The position numbers and the translations under genes are program-made. A stretch of 22,046 nt of DNA from DASWIG01 sp965371445 (GTDB lineage Bacteria > Acidobacteriota > Thermoanaerobaculia > Multivoradales > J023): contig CBDUYN010000170.1 in the NCBI GenBank assembly GCA_965371445.1, positions 1-22,046 of the forward strand. The letters are read 5' to 3'. Every line of letters starts with the position of its first letter. The first letter of the stretch is position 1. Under the pieces are notes generated by a model. The model was not told the origin of the DNA, made no database searches, and saw nothing but the letters and a program-made list of their open reading frames with translations. Shown here one piece after another: positions 1 to 9,839 of the stretch.

Positions 1-60
1 GATCCGGCGGCCGGCGATCCGGCGGCCGGCGATCCGGCGGCCGGCGATCCGGCGGACCGG
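1..60. repeat. 15-bp tandem repeat (minisatellite), about 4 units
   Basis: The unit GATCCGGCGGCCGGC repeats three times exactly (1-45), followed by a degenerate fourth copy ending near 60. On the minus strand the unit is CCGGATCGCCGGCCG, identical to two units in the array at 9903-10007. The period of 15 keeps every reading frame open. The array continues off the left edge. Confidence 0.9.
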
Positions 61-102
61 CCGTCGATGTCGTATGGGGTTGGCGTTCCTGGGATGAACC
101 AC
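1..102 (-). CDS. Partial repeat-rich protein, 5' end only
   Basis: A GTG at 100-102 (minus strand) lies 7 nt after a good Shine-Dalgarno site (AAGGAG, 110-115), and the frame stays open to the window edge, giving 34 codons. The N-terminus reads VVHPRNANPIRHRRP and then passes into RRIAG units encoded by a 15-bp tandem repeat (1-60). The product is not recognised and most of the gene is outside the window. The same 15-bp unit occurs at the start of folE at 9903-10007. The RBS and spacing support a real start, but all three frames are open through the repeat, so the reading frame rests only on the GTG and its RBS. Confidence 0.35.
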   Translation of the reverse strand, partial: MVHPRNANPIRHRRPVRRIAGRRIAGRRIAGRRI

Positions 103-171
103 GGTTTGACTCCTTAGATCTTCTTCCGGGTTGCCCGTCCTTGCGGCTGGGGGGGCAGCCAGGGCGGGGCG

Positions 172-199
172 AGTCTACAGCAATCCTGCGGCCTTGCAA
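172..199 (-). promoter_or_regulatory. Candidate sigma70-type promoter for the partial left-edge gene
   Basis: Read on the minus strand, TTGCAA (194-199) and TAGACT (172-177) are 16 nt apart, each matching 4 of 6 consensus bases. They lie about 70 nt upstream of the GTG at 102. A short hairpin (GGCTG at 145-149 with CAGCC at 156-160) falls in the leader. This is pattern-based and weak. Confidence 0.3.
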
Positions 200-240
200 T
201 CCTACGCCTCGACTCTGTTCTCACGAGCTCTAAGCAAATC

Positions 241-376
241 GGATGCCAGCCCCCCTGCCGGCGCCCCGGAGCGGGCCGGTGAGGCCCGGCGGCGCCTGGT
301 GGGACACCCGCGGGCGCCGCGGCGGACGTTGCCGGCGACTGTCCTCTACGAAGGACGACGGGCCAGGCTGGCATCC
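241..376. repeat. Long-range inverted repeat bounding a structured non-coding segment
   Basis: The 373 bases between the left-edge gene and clpC hold no convincing gene. Within them, GGATGCCAGCC (241-251) is a perfect inverted copy of GGCTGGCATCC (366-376). The 114 bases between hold further small self-complementary pieces, for example GTCCT/AGGAC around 340-355 and GGGCC/GGCCC near 275-290. It could be a folded RNA (clpC 3' UTR or a separate ncRNA) or a palindromic mobile repeat. No known RNA family motif was recognised. Confidence 0.4.
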
Positions 377-426
377 CTGTCGGCCGTTGGAGGGTTCACA
401 ATGGCACTGGGAGGTCAGGTCTAGCT

Positions 427-443
427 GCGACGCGGAGCGTCGC
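427..443 (-). terminator. Hairpin just downstream of clpC
   Basis: GCGACGC (427-433) and GCGTCGC (437-443) form a perfect 7-bp stem with a 3-nt loop, 33 nt past the clpC stop. No T-tract follows on the minus strand, so intrinsic termination is uncertain. It may only stabilise the 3' end. Confidence 0.4.
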
Positions 444-475
444 CGCGAGCCTTCTCGTGAGCCGGGGTGAGGCTC

Positions 476-2977
<2,502 letters not shown>

Positions 2978-3017
2978 CGGGGTTTCCTGGTCTTGGCCCT
3001 CGCCGTGGGGCACGAAT

Positions 3018-3749
3018 TCAGGCAGGTCCCACGACAGCGGCCGGTTGATCCTGCGGTGCGGCCTCGCGCGGGGCGGCCTCCCGCAGGCGACCGTCTTCGA
3101 GGACTCGAATCTTAGCACAGCGCGCCGCGAGCGCCGGATTGTGGGTCACGACGATGGCCGTCGTGGCGTGGCGCGCCTGGAGGTCGAGCAGGAGGCCGAA
3201 GACCTGCTCGGCGCTTGCCGGGTCGAGGTTCCCCGTCGGCTCGTCGGCGAGGAGCAACGGCGGCTCCATGAACAGCGCTCTGCACAGCGCCACCCGCTGG
3301 CGCTCGCCCCCCGAGAGCTGGCTGGGGAAGTGGTCGAGGCGCTCGGCGAGCCCGACCTCGACGAGGAGGTCCTCGGCCCGGCGCGCGGCGCTACGGGGAG
3401 CGATCCCGGCGATGCGGCCCGGCAGCATGACGTTTTCCAGGGCGTCGAAGTCGGGTAGCAGCTGGTGGAATTGGAAGACGAAGCCGATCGTCTGGTTGCG
3501 GAAGTCGGCGAGCGCACGGCGGTCCAGTCTCGCCAGGCTCTCGCCGCCGATCCGGACCTCGCCGGAGTCGGGCTTGTCGAGCCCTCCCAAGAGGTGGAGC
3601 AGCGTTGACTTGCCTGAGCCCGAGGGTCCTACGACGGCGATCATCTCACCGGCTTCAGCCCCAAGGTCGACGCCCCGGAGCACCTGGACGCGGCGGACCC
3701 CGTCGGCGTAGGACTTGGTGACTCGACGGGCTTCGATCGTGACGCTCAT
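3018..3749 (-). CDS. lolD: LolD/MacB-type ABC transporter ATP-binding protein
   Basis: A 243-aa ABC ATPase. Walker A GPSGSGKST is at 41-49, Q-loop Gln at 93, signature LSGGE at 145-149, Walker B LLLADE at 165-170 followed by PTGNLD, and the H-loop His at 203. ADEPTGNLD is typical of the LolD/FtsE/MacB group, which powers lipoprotein release or other mechanotransmission at the inner membrane. The start is MSVTIEARRV at 3749, with an AGGGT about 10 nt upstream; a longer in-frame extension lacks family likeness. No LolC/LolE permease is adjacent: clpC follows after 40 nt and a divergent gene lies upstream. The partner permease must be elsewhere, so the lolD name is by family and not proven. The Ala/Pro-rich C-terminal extension (about 225-243) is unusual. 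Confidence 0.85.
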   Translation of the reverse strand: MSVTIEARRVTKSYADGVRRVQVLRGVDLGAEAGEMIAVVGPSGSGKSTLLHLLGGLDKPDSGEVRIGGESLARLDRRALADFRNQTIGFVFQFHQLLPDFDALENVMLPGRIAGIAPRSAARRAEDLLVEVGLAERLDHFPSQLSGGERQRVALCRALFMEPPLLLADEPTGNLDPASAEQVFGLLLDLQARHATTAIVVTHNPALAARCAKIRVLEDGRLREAAPREAAPQDQPAAVVGPA

Positions 3750-3913
3750 CACCGGCGACCCTAGCGGAATTCCTTCCGCTTCACCAGCGACGGCACCACC
3801 GATGCGCCACATCGGCAAGAACATCCCGTAGAATTCGACGGTCCGGATCGGCACGGTCGGTCGAACCGCGACCACAAGCGACTCAGGGGGGTCGCCTCCG
3901 CGGCCCGTGGACC
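3750..3913. promoter_or_regulatory. Divergent intergenic region, lolD-clpC versus the 437-aa gene
   Basis: These 164 nt must carry promoters for both directions, but no clear -35/-10 pair stands out. A small inverted repeat, GCGGAA/TTCCGC (3764-3779, 4-nt spacer), lies just upstream of the lolD start and could be a leader hairpin or operator half-sites. Confidence 0.3.
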
Positions 3914-5227
3914 ATGGGAGCTTTCTACAACAGCATCTGCGTACCCGGGGACCGCCGGGCCGAAGTCCGCCGGGCCCTCGTCCGCTGGCTCTTCCTGAAG
4001 GGCTTCGAGCCGCGCGAGGGTGCGGTGCTTTTCGACCTCGACGGCGATCACGAGCGAAACGCCTACCTGGTCTCGAACGACCGGTGGACGATCATCTTCT
4101 ACTCCCACTTCGAAGAGGAGCGGCGCCTCATCCGTGAGCTGCAGGGCGATCTGGCCCCGTTGGCCTACCTCTGGGTCTACGACAGCGACGTCTGGGGCTA
4201 CGACCTTTTCGAGGCCGCCGGATTCGCCGGCTCCTGGTGCTCCGAGCCCCGTACCTATCAGAGCTTCGACGACGAGCCTCTGGGAAGCCCCGGCCGGCCA
4301 CGGACCGACAGCGCAGGTCTGTGCCGTCACCTTGAGCTCACCGACGAGCGGCTACAACGCGAGCTACGAGCGATCGAGCGCACCCGCACACCCTTCAAGG
4401 AGGACCTCTGCCAGCAGCTCGCCGCGGCGATCGGCGCTGAAGCCGCGGCGGCGAGCTACGACGAGCTCGAAGACGGGACGGTCTCGAACCTGCCGGGCTG
4501 GCGGTGTGAGCAGCTGCTCTTCGTCCACCGCGACCTCGACACCACGACGAAGGTCGAGCTTCACGACCTCGACGTCGGAAAGCGTGTGACGCCTGAAGGG
4601 ATCGCGTTCGACGAGACCCTGGAGCTGCCGGTCAAGGTCCGCCGGGAAATGGAGCGGATGCGGCGCCGGATTCGTCTCCTTCATTTCGTCCTGCGTCCGC
4701 TGTCGTGGCTGGCGCGGCTCTCGGGCCGGAGCGCAACGGCGAGCTCGCGCAACGCTCCCTCGACCGCGCTCTCAAGACGCACGGTACGCTCCGGTTTTCG
4801 CCTCGAAAGCGCTGTGCTTCTAAACGACCGTCACCGCTGCCGTATCACCCTCGCCGAGGGGGCCCGGCCCACCGTCGGGTCGGCGAAGCCGGCCTCGGTC
4901 TTTTCCTTCGAGGTCGACGAGATCCCGGTGACCTGTACCGCCCGGCCGCCGTGGAAGATCGGCGAGGTGCTGCGCCGGCCGAGCCGTTCGCGTTTGCTCG
5001 ACGACAAGAGCTTCCACGTCGGCTCGTTTCCAGCGCGGCGCGTCCTCTTCGAGCTGCCGCCGAGCATGATTGCCGGCACCAAGGAGCCAAGCTACCTGGC
5101 GCTCCAGGTGATCCAGACCCCGCCCGCCCTCTACGTATTCCTCTACAGGTCCAAGAAGCCCTTGTCCGAGGCTGTCGAAAGAGCCATTCGCAGGACCGTC
5201 GGCAGCTTCCAGCTGCTCGACGAGTAG
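3914..5227 (+). CDS. Uncharacterised 437-aa protein
   Basis: Not recognised. There is no signal peptide and no clear membrane segment, so it is probably cytoplasmic. Residues about 1-120 look like one compact domain, rich in aromatic residues and acidic turns (YLWVYDSDVWGYDLF). Residues about 150-250 are a second region, then comes an Arg/Ser-rich basic linker (about 255-295). The C-terminal half (about 295-437) alternates strands in the manner of a beta-rich domain and ends in a helix before LLDE. The start is the ATG at 3914; the RBS before it is weak. The gene lies 21 nt upstream of the Smr gene on the same strand, so they are probably cotranscribed. Codon use is like its neighbours. Function unknown. 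Confidence 0.8.
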   Translation: MGAFYNSICVPGDRRAEVRRALVRWLFLKGFEPREGAVLFDLDGDHERNAYLVSNDRWTIIFYSHFEEERRLIRELQGDLAPLAYLWVYDSDVWGYDLFEAAGFAGSWCSEPRTYQSFDDEPLGSPGRPRTDSAGLCRHLELTDERLQRELRAIERTRTPFKEDLCQQLAAAIGAEAAAASYDELEDGTVSNLPGWRCEQLLFVHRDLDTTTKVELHDLDVGKRVTPEGIAFDETLELPVKVRREMERMRRRIRLLHFVLRPLSWLARLSGRSATASSRNAPSTALSRRTVRSGFRLESAVLLNDRHRCRITLAEGARPTVGSAKPASVFSFEVDEIPVTCTARPPWKIGEVLRRPSRSRLLDDKSFHVGSFPARRVLFELPPSMIAGTKEPSYLALQVIQTPPALYVFLYRSKKPLSEAVERAIRRTVGSFQLLDE

Positions 5228-5248
5228 GCCGGAAGGGAGCGGTTCGCG

Positions 5249-5932
5249 ATGGACGACGAAGAGCTTTTCCACCGTAGGATGGACTCCCTCGGAGTCGACC
5301 CCATTGCCCGGGAGCCGCGGCGCGGGCGTCCGAAGCCGGAGGACGACAAAGACGATCCGGCCGAGACCGTTGCTGAAAAACCGAGCGGCGAGGAGGAAGA
5401 CTCCCTCTTCCTCGACACCATGAGTGGGCTCGACGTCGCCCCCTCCGTGGCAGGCCGCGCCCCCCGTCTCCCGGCGCCCGACGAGGAGCCGCCGGAGCAA
5501 GCCGAGTCCCAGCCCTTCGAGCCCGAGCTCGACGACGAGCTCGAGGACTCGCTCTTCCTCGACAGCATGGACGGTCCCGTCGTCGTCCCTGACAAGGACT
5601 ACCGGGATCTCAAGGCCAAGCCGCGGCCCCAGAAGGTGCGCCTCTCGAAGCGGCGTGACCTCTCGATCGACGAGGAGATCGACCTCCACGGCCAGACGGT
5701 CGAGGAAGCACTTTCGCACCTGCGGCGCTTCATCGCCTCGGCGACGATCGCCCACTCGCGCACGGTGCTCGTCGTCACCGGCAAGGGCCATCACTCCGAA
5801 GCGGGCCGCAGCGTCCTGCGCCAGGCGGTCGAGGGGTGGCTGCGGCGCGACGGCGCCTCCTGGGTGCGTGAATACTCCGCGGCGCCCCGGGCGCTAGGCG
5901 GCGGCGGCGCCTTTGTCGTGCGGCTGCGTTAG
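5249..5932 (+). CDS. Smr-domain protein (putative nuclease)
   Basis: A 227-aa protein with a C-terminal Smr domain at about 140-227: DLHG at 145-148, TGKGHHS at 177-183, and the closing glycine run GGGGAFVVRL. Smr domains, as in the MutS2 C-terminus and E. coli SmrA/SmrB, are nucleic-acid endonucleases, and SmrB-type proteins cut mRNA at collided ribosomes. The N-terminal 130 residues are acidic, Pro-rich and probably disordered. They carry three copies of an LFxxxM motif (near residues 6-11, 53-58 and 102-107), where Smr proteins as I know them usually have one. The RBS AGGGAG precedes the ATG. The family is certain; the exact substrate is not. Confidence 0.9.
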   Translation: MDDEELFHRRMDSLGVDPIAREPRRGRPKPEDDKDDPAETVAEKPSGEEEDSLFLDTMSGLDVAPSVAGRAPRLPAPDEEPPEQAESQPFEPELDDELEDSLFLDSMDGPVVVPDKDYRDLKAKPRPQKVRLSKRRDLSIDEEIDLHGQTVEEALSHLRRFIASATIAHSRTVLVVTGKGHHSEAGRSVLRQAVEGWLRRDGASWVREYSAAPRALGGGGAFVVRLR

Positions 5933-5967
5933 GAGCCGAAAGCGACGACGCAGAGCATCGGCCCGGA

Positions 5968-5990
5968 GTGATGACGGCAAGCGTCGTCAC
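5968..5990 (+). terminator. Hairpin between the Smr gene and the protease gene
   Basis: GTGATGACG (5968-5976) pairs with CGTCGTCAC (5982-5990), one pair being a G-U wobble, around a 5-nt loop. It begins 36 nt after the Smr stop. No T-run follows, so it may be a terminator without a U-tract, an operator, or a leader hairpin of the protease gene. Confidence 0.35.
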
Positions 5991-6013
5991 GAGACGGTAC
6001 CGACGAGACGGAA

Positions 6014-9000
6014 ATGACGGATAATGAGCGGATGGTGGCGGAGACATCGATCGTCGAGCGAGGGGCCCTACGAGGCAGAGTCTGTGTGGCCCTCGTCCTT
6101 TCCTTGGCCAACCTCGCCGGGTCGGCCCGGGGCCTGGATCCGAAGAAGCAAGCGGCAGCGCTTCAGGCCGCGGACCCGGAGCTTTTGCGCTCCCAAGGAG
6201 CCAATCCCTACCTGAGCCTCCTGCCGGTCGAGGCGGAGCCCGACTGGGAGTACTGGCGCGCGCGCATGGCCTACGAGGCCGCCCGGCGGCGGCTGGAGGT
6301 TGCCGGAAGCTTCCCGGCCACCGCGGTCCTGGTCACCGAGAGCGAGGCGCCGGGCGTGCTCGGTGAAAACGACCTGCCGCTTTTCGCCGAGGACCTCCCC
6401 GGCTTCGGCAGCCGCGTCGGCCAGAGCGCCTCCGCGGAGGTTTCGGGACACCTCCTGGCCCTCTGGCAGAGCGCTGGCGGACCCTACGCTGAGGACGACG
6501 GCGCGATCCCTCTGGCCCATCCCTTGACCGTCGCCGAGGGCACGGCGGTCGTCGTCGCCGGTATTCTCGGAGACGGTCCTCACGGCAGCGCCGGCACCGG
6601 CCGGGGCGACTTCGACTTCTACGCCTTCAGCGCGGTCGCCGGAACGCGGATCGAGGTGGCGGTGCGGACCCCCGTCCCCCTCGGCGACCTCGACCCTGTG
6701 GCCGCCCTCTATCGCGGCGACGGGATCCCCGTGGCCTTCAACGACGACATCCTGCGGCCAGGTTTCCTGACCACCTTCGACAGCTACCTCGCCTACACCA
6801 CGACGGAGAGCGGAACCTACTACGCCCTTGTGGGCGGCTTCGCACCGTTCGAGAATTTCGAGCTTGAGATGTTGCCCGCCGATCCTTTCGACCCCTCCTC
6901 CGGACCGGGGGCCGGCAGCGAAGGGACCTACGACGTGGTGATCGCCGTCGACGTCGACGTCTTGCCGGACGTCGACTTCTACCGCGTCGAGCTACGCGCC
7001 GGCGACGTCCTGGGCGCGAGCCTCGCCGGCAGCGCAGGCCGCGTCTCCTTGCTCGTGCTCGACGACGAGTTGCGAGTCGCCTCCCTTGCCGACCTGAGCG
7101 CCATCTACCCCGACGCCTCGCCCCTCGGCGGCGGGGGCGGCCGGGCGGCCCTCGCCTACGTCGCCGAGACTGCGGGGACCTACGCCGTGGGCGTCGACCG
7201 GCCGATCGGCCTCGCCGGGGACGGTGACGGTGCCTACTCCCTGGAGCTCCGGGTGGCGCGTCCTCCCCTCGACCGCGAGGGCTCCGACGCCGTCCAGGTC
7301 CTCTTCCTCGACTTCGACGGCGCGACGATCGATGCCAGCATCTTCCTGCCCTTCCTCGGCACCGTGACGCTCTCGCCGCTCGTAGACTTCCTGGGACGCT
7401 GGGGGCTCGATGCGGCTGACGAAGGTGCGCTCGTCGACTCGATCCTCCGGCACGTCGAAGAGAACCTCTCCGAAGACCTGCGCTTGCGGGGCCGCAACGG
7501 CGACTTTGCGGCGAGCGGCGTCGCGGGCGAGTTCGACGTCGAGATCCGCAACAGCCGCGACCACCCGGATCCCTGGGGCGAGCCCAACGTCTCTCGCCTG
7601 ATCGTCGGCGGCACGGTCGAAGAGCTCGGCGTGGAGCTCCTCGGCATCGCAGAGTCGATCGATCCCGGCAACTTCTCGACCGCCGAGACCGGCGTCATCC
7701 TGCTGGACCTGCTGAGCGCCGAGGGCGGGAATCCGAATTCGCTGAATTCCTTTCCCCTGGCTCTCGGTGCCTCCAAGGTCGACTTGATCGGCGCCGGGCT
7801 CGGCAACGTCGCCAGCCACGAGGCCGGGCATCTCTTCGGCAACTTCCACACCGACCGCGACTTCGAGACCGGAGGCGTGGCGAACGTCATGGACCGCATC
7901 GACCTCGCGGGGCTCGTCGTCGGCCCCGGCGCGGTCTTCGGCGACGCCGACGACCGCGACGTCGACTTCGGCCCCGACGCCTACTCGCGGTTCGAGCCCT
8001 TTGCCGGCACCGAAGAAACCCTGGAGACGATCTCCTTCGGCCTGCCGCGCGGCGGGGGACGCGGCGACGCGGCGATCGACCGCTACGCGCACGACTACGG
8101 CGCGCTGCCGCTCGCGTCGAGCGCCGCAGCGAGCTTCGTCCTCACCAACGAGGGGACGCTCGAGCTCCTGGTGAGCGGGGCGGCGGTCGCGGGAAGCGAC
8201 GCAGGCGATTTCGCGCTCACCGCGGGCGGCGGTTCGGCGACCCTCCCGCCGGGGGCGTCACGCACCCTCGAGGTCGTCTTCACGCCGACGACGCCGGGGG
8301 AGAAAAACGCCAGCTTGAGCCTATTTACGAACGACGGCGACGAGAATCCGCTCACGGTGACGCTGCACGGCTACGGCGGCGGGGGCGACGTCGAGATCGA
8401 CGCGGTGACGCACGACTTCGGCGAGCTCGTCTACGGCGACGCGACGACGAGCGCCACCCGCACCTTCACTCTCGCCAATACGGATGGCGCCGCCGAGCTC
8501 TATGTGACGGCGATGCGCACGACCGGAGCCGATCCGGCGCTTTTCGTGGTCGACGGCGCGAAGCAACGGATCCTCGAACCGGGCTCGCAGACGCCGCTCA
8601 CCGTACGCTTCGCCCCCGGCGGCCTCGTCGGCCCAAGAAGCGCCCGGCTGCGGATCGTCTCGAGCGACGGCGACGAGAGCCCACTCGACGTCTTCCTCTC
8701 GGGGCGCGCCGCGGGTCCCGACGTGGCGGTCTCCCCCGACTCGCCCTACCACTACGGCCTCTGGGGCCTCGGATTCGGCTGGTGGCGCGACTTCCGGGTG
8801 ACCAACACCGGGTCGCGCGACCTCGTAGCGACGGCGGTGACGGTGCGCGGCGACGCCGACTTCGAGATGACGCGGGGGGGACGGCCCTTCGTCCTGGCTC
8901 CCGGTGAGCTTCACGAGGTCCGGGTGGAGTTCCTCGCCGCCGAGCGCGGCACCAGGCAGGCGGTCCTCGAGATCGTCTCGAACGACCCCGACGAGAGCCC

Positions 9001-9457
9001 GCTCGTCGTCGAGCTTCTCGGTGCGGGGGGCGTGGCTGAGCTCGTGGCCGAGCCGGCCGTCTGCCTCTTCGGTGGCGTCTTGCCTGGGGAGAGCATGACG
9101 CGGCCTTGCCGGATCCGAAACGTCGGGAACTTCCTCTTCCGGGGCGAGGCGGAGATCGTCGGCGCCAACGGCGGCGACTTCTCGCTGGTCGGAAACGGCG
9201 GCCAGATCTTGATCTCTCCCGAGGAGGCCGTCGAGCTCGAGGTCCGCTTTGCCCCCTCGGCCCACGGGACCCGGCGGGCGACGTTGCGCCTGACGCACGC
9301 CCGTCCCAACCAGCCGACGCTCGAGGTGTCGCTCGTCGGCTTCGGCGGCCGGGAGATCCCGGCGCTCTCTCCCTGGGGCCTCGCTCTCCTGGCTTTCGCC
9401 TTCGCCTTCGCGGCGCTTTCCACGCTCCGCCGGCGTCACGGCCTCCGCCGCCTGTAA
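6014..9457 (+). CDS. Secreted metzincin-like zinc protease with PPC, HYDIN-like modules and IPTL-CTERM tail
   Basis: A 1147-aa exported protein. A signal peptide spans about residues 20-40 (core VCVALVLSLANLAG). Two bacterial pre-peptidase C-terminal-like modules lie at about 197-280 and 303-397. A catalytic region carries HEAGHLFGNFH (602-612), an exact HExxHxxGxxH metzincin zinc signature, with NVMD at 624-627 as a possible Met-turn. Four choice-of-anchor D/HYDIN-type Ig-like modules begin at about 689, 793, 903 and 1008, each with LTN, ANT or VTN-type strands and an FxPxxxG element. The C-terminus, IPALSPWG (about 1115-1122), then a hydrophobic helix, then RRRHGLRR, matches the IPTL-CTERM sorting-signal pattern. 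This suggests processing at the membrane by an exosortase-like enzyme and surface display or release. The ATG at 6014 has a weak RBS, and the ATG at 6032 is an alternative. Its physiological substrate is unknown. Confidence 0.85.
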   Translation: MTDNERMVAETSIVERGALRGRVCVALVLSLANLAGSARGLDPKKQAAALQAADPELLRSQGANPYLSLLPVEAEPDWEYWRARMAYEAARRRLEVAGSFPATAVLVTESEAPGVLGENDLPLFAEDLPGFGSRVGQSASAEVSGHLLALWQSAGGPYAEDDGAIPLAHPLTVAEGTAVVVAGILGDGPHGSAGTGRGDFDFYAFSAVAGTRIEVAVRTPVPLGDLDPVAALYRGDGIPVAFNDDILRPGFLTTFDSYLAYTTTESGTYYALVGGFAPFENFELEMLPADPFDPSSGPGAGSEGTYDVVIAVDVDVLPDVDFYRVELRAGDVLGASLAGSAGRVSLLVLDDELRVASLADLSAIYPDASPLGGGGGRAALAYVAETAGTYAVGVDRPIGLAGDGDGAYSLELRVARPPLDREGSDAVQVLFLDFDGATIDASIFLPFLGTVTLSPLVDFLGRWGLDAADEGALVDSILRHVEENLSEDLRLRGRNGDFAASGVAGEFDVEIRNSRDHPDPWGEPNVSRLIVGGTVEELGVELLGIAESIDPGNFSTAETGVILLDLLSAEGGNPNSLNSFPLALGASKVDLIGAGLGNVASHEAGHLFGNFHTDRDFETGGVANVMDRIDLAGLVVGPGAVFGDADDRDVDFGPDAYSRFEPFAGTEETLETISFGLPRGGGRGDAAIDRYAHDYGALPLASSAAASFVLTNEGTLELLVSGAAVAGSDAGDFALTAGGGSATLPPGASRTLEVVFTPTTPGEKNASLSLFTNDGDENPLTVTLHGYGGGGDVEIDAVTHDFGELVYGDATTSATRTFTLANTDGAAELYVTAMRTTGADPALFVVDGAKQRILEPGSQTPLTVRFAPGGLVGPRSARLRIVSSDGDESPLDVFLSGRAAGPDVAVSPDSPYHYGLWGLGFGWWRDFRVTNTGSRDLVATAVTVRGDADFEMTRGGRPFVLAPGELHEVRVEFLAAERGTRQAVLEIVSNDPDESPLVVELLGAGGVAELVAEPAVCLFGGVLPGESMTRPCRIRNVGNFLFRGEAEIVGANGGDFSLVGNGGQILISPEEAVELEVRFAPSAHGTRRATLRLTHARPNQPTLEVSLVGFGGREIPALSPWGLALLAFAFAFAALSTLRRRHGLRRL

Positions 9458-9464
9458 CGCGGTG

Positions 9465-9695
9465 TTACGCGGCCCGCTCCTCGATTCTCTGGGCCACCTC
9501 ACCCGGTTCGGGAAAGCGTCCCGTGGCCTTCTTCGAGAAGATCAGCTCACCGTCGAGGCTGACCTCGAAGACTCCGTCCTTGCCCTTCTGAAGGGTCGTC
9601 TCGATCCCAGATTGCTCTGCCAGCTCTTCCGCCAGACCGGCGGCTCGGGGATGGTAGTTTCAGACCACGCAGTATTCGATGTTGATCCTGGACAT
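9465..9695 (-). CDS. SelW/Rdx-family selenoprotein (in-frame UGA at codon 12)
   Basis: A 76-codon gene starting at the ATG at 9693-9695 (GAGGA about 10 nt upstream) and ending at TAA (9465-9467). Codon 12 (9660-9662) is UGA. Reading it as selenocysteine gives IEYCVVUNYHPRAAGLAEEL, the CxxU redox motif and the following NYxPRAA stretch of the SelW/SelT/SelH Rdx family. The rest, with GVFEVSLDGELIFSKK and GRFPEPGEV, is the family's thioredoxin-like fold end (strand, then GRFP). Length is normal for bacterial SelW-like proteins. A hairpin fitting the bacterial SECIS rules follows the UGA. The role is probably a small cytoplasmic thiol/selenol oxidoreductase. Standard annotation would see only a stop codon, or a shortened product. 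It ends 7 nt from the convergent protease gene. A Cys-to-stop mutation of the normal CxxC form is the alternative, but the SECIS-like element argues against it. Confidence 0.88.
9629..9643 (-). promoter_or_regulatory. Bacterial SECIS-like hairpin
   Basis: On the minus strand CCGCC, loop GGTCT, then GGCGG form a 5-bp stem. The apical loop starts 22 nt after the UGA and its first two bases are G. That fits the published bacterial SECIS consensus as I know it: loop 16-37 nt downstream of the UGA, at least one G in the first two loop positions, and a small apical loop. It would bind SelB to recode UGA 12. A predicted fold in context has not been run. Confidence 0.7.
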
Positions 9696-9727
9696 GGATG
9701 TCGCGTCCTCCTGGTCGTGGGTTGGGC

Positions 9728-9748
9728 GACCGGCGAGCCTCGCCGGTC
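9728..9748. promoter_or_regulatory. Perfect 9-bp stem hairpin in the selenoprotein-folE divergent region
   Basis: GACCGGCGA (9728-9736) and TCGCCGGTC (9740-9748) are perfect inverted copies around a 3-nt spacer. It lies 33 nt upstream of the selenoprotein start, inside its predicted leader. It could be an RNA hairpin controlling that leader, or an operator for one of the two diverging genes. Confidence 0.5.
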
Positions 9749-9791
9749 ACCGCGGCCGCGTTTCGACGTCCGGCTTGGACATCGCCCCGCC

Positions 9792-9820
9792 ATTCTAGAT
9801 AAGATCTCGGCCTTCAACAA
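9792..9820 (-). promoter_or_regulatory. Candidate promoter of the selenoprotein gene
   Basis: Read on the minus strand, TAGAAT (9792-9797, 5 of 6 match to TATAAT) is preceded at 17 nt by TTGTTG (9815-9820). Transcription would begin near 9785, giving a leader of about 90 nt that contains the 9728-9748 hairpin. The -35 match is poor. Confidence 0.4.
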
Positions 9821-9839
9821 ACCGACGAGGAGCCCCGTC

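Noticed and set aside
114..374. 86-codon minus-strand frame ending in RATRKKI just before the left-edge gene
   Set aside because: Its stop overlaps a good RBS, as in an operon, but the sequence is Pro/Arg-rich and translated from inverted repeats, with no clear RBS or family match.
3750..3875. 42-residue N-terminal extension of the LolD-like ATPase
   Set aside because: The extension covers the divergent promoter region and is unlike the family, whereas MSVTIEARRV at 3749 matches the normal start.
9462..9839. Upstream in-frame extension of folE
   Set aside because: It runs antisense through the selenoprotein gene and has no FolE-like sequence.
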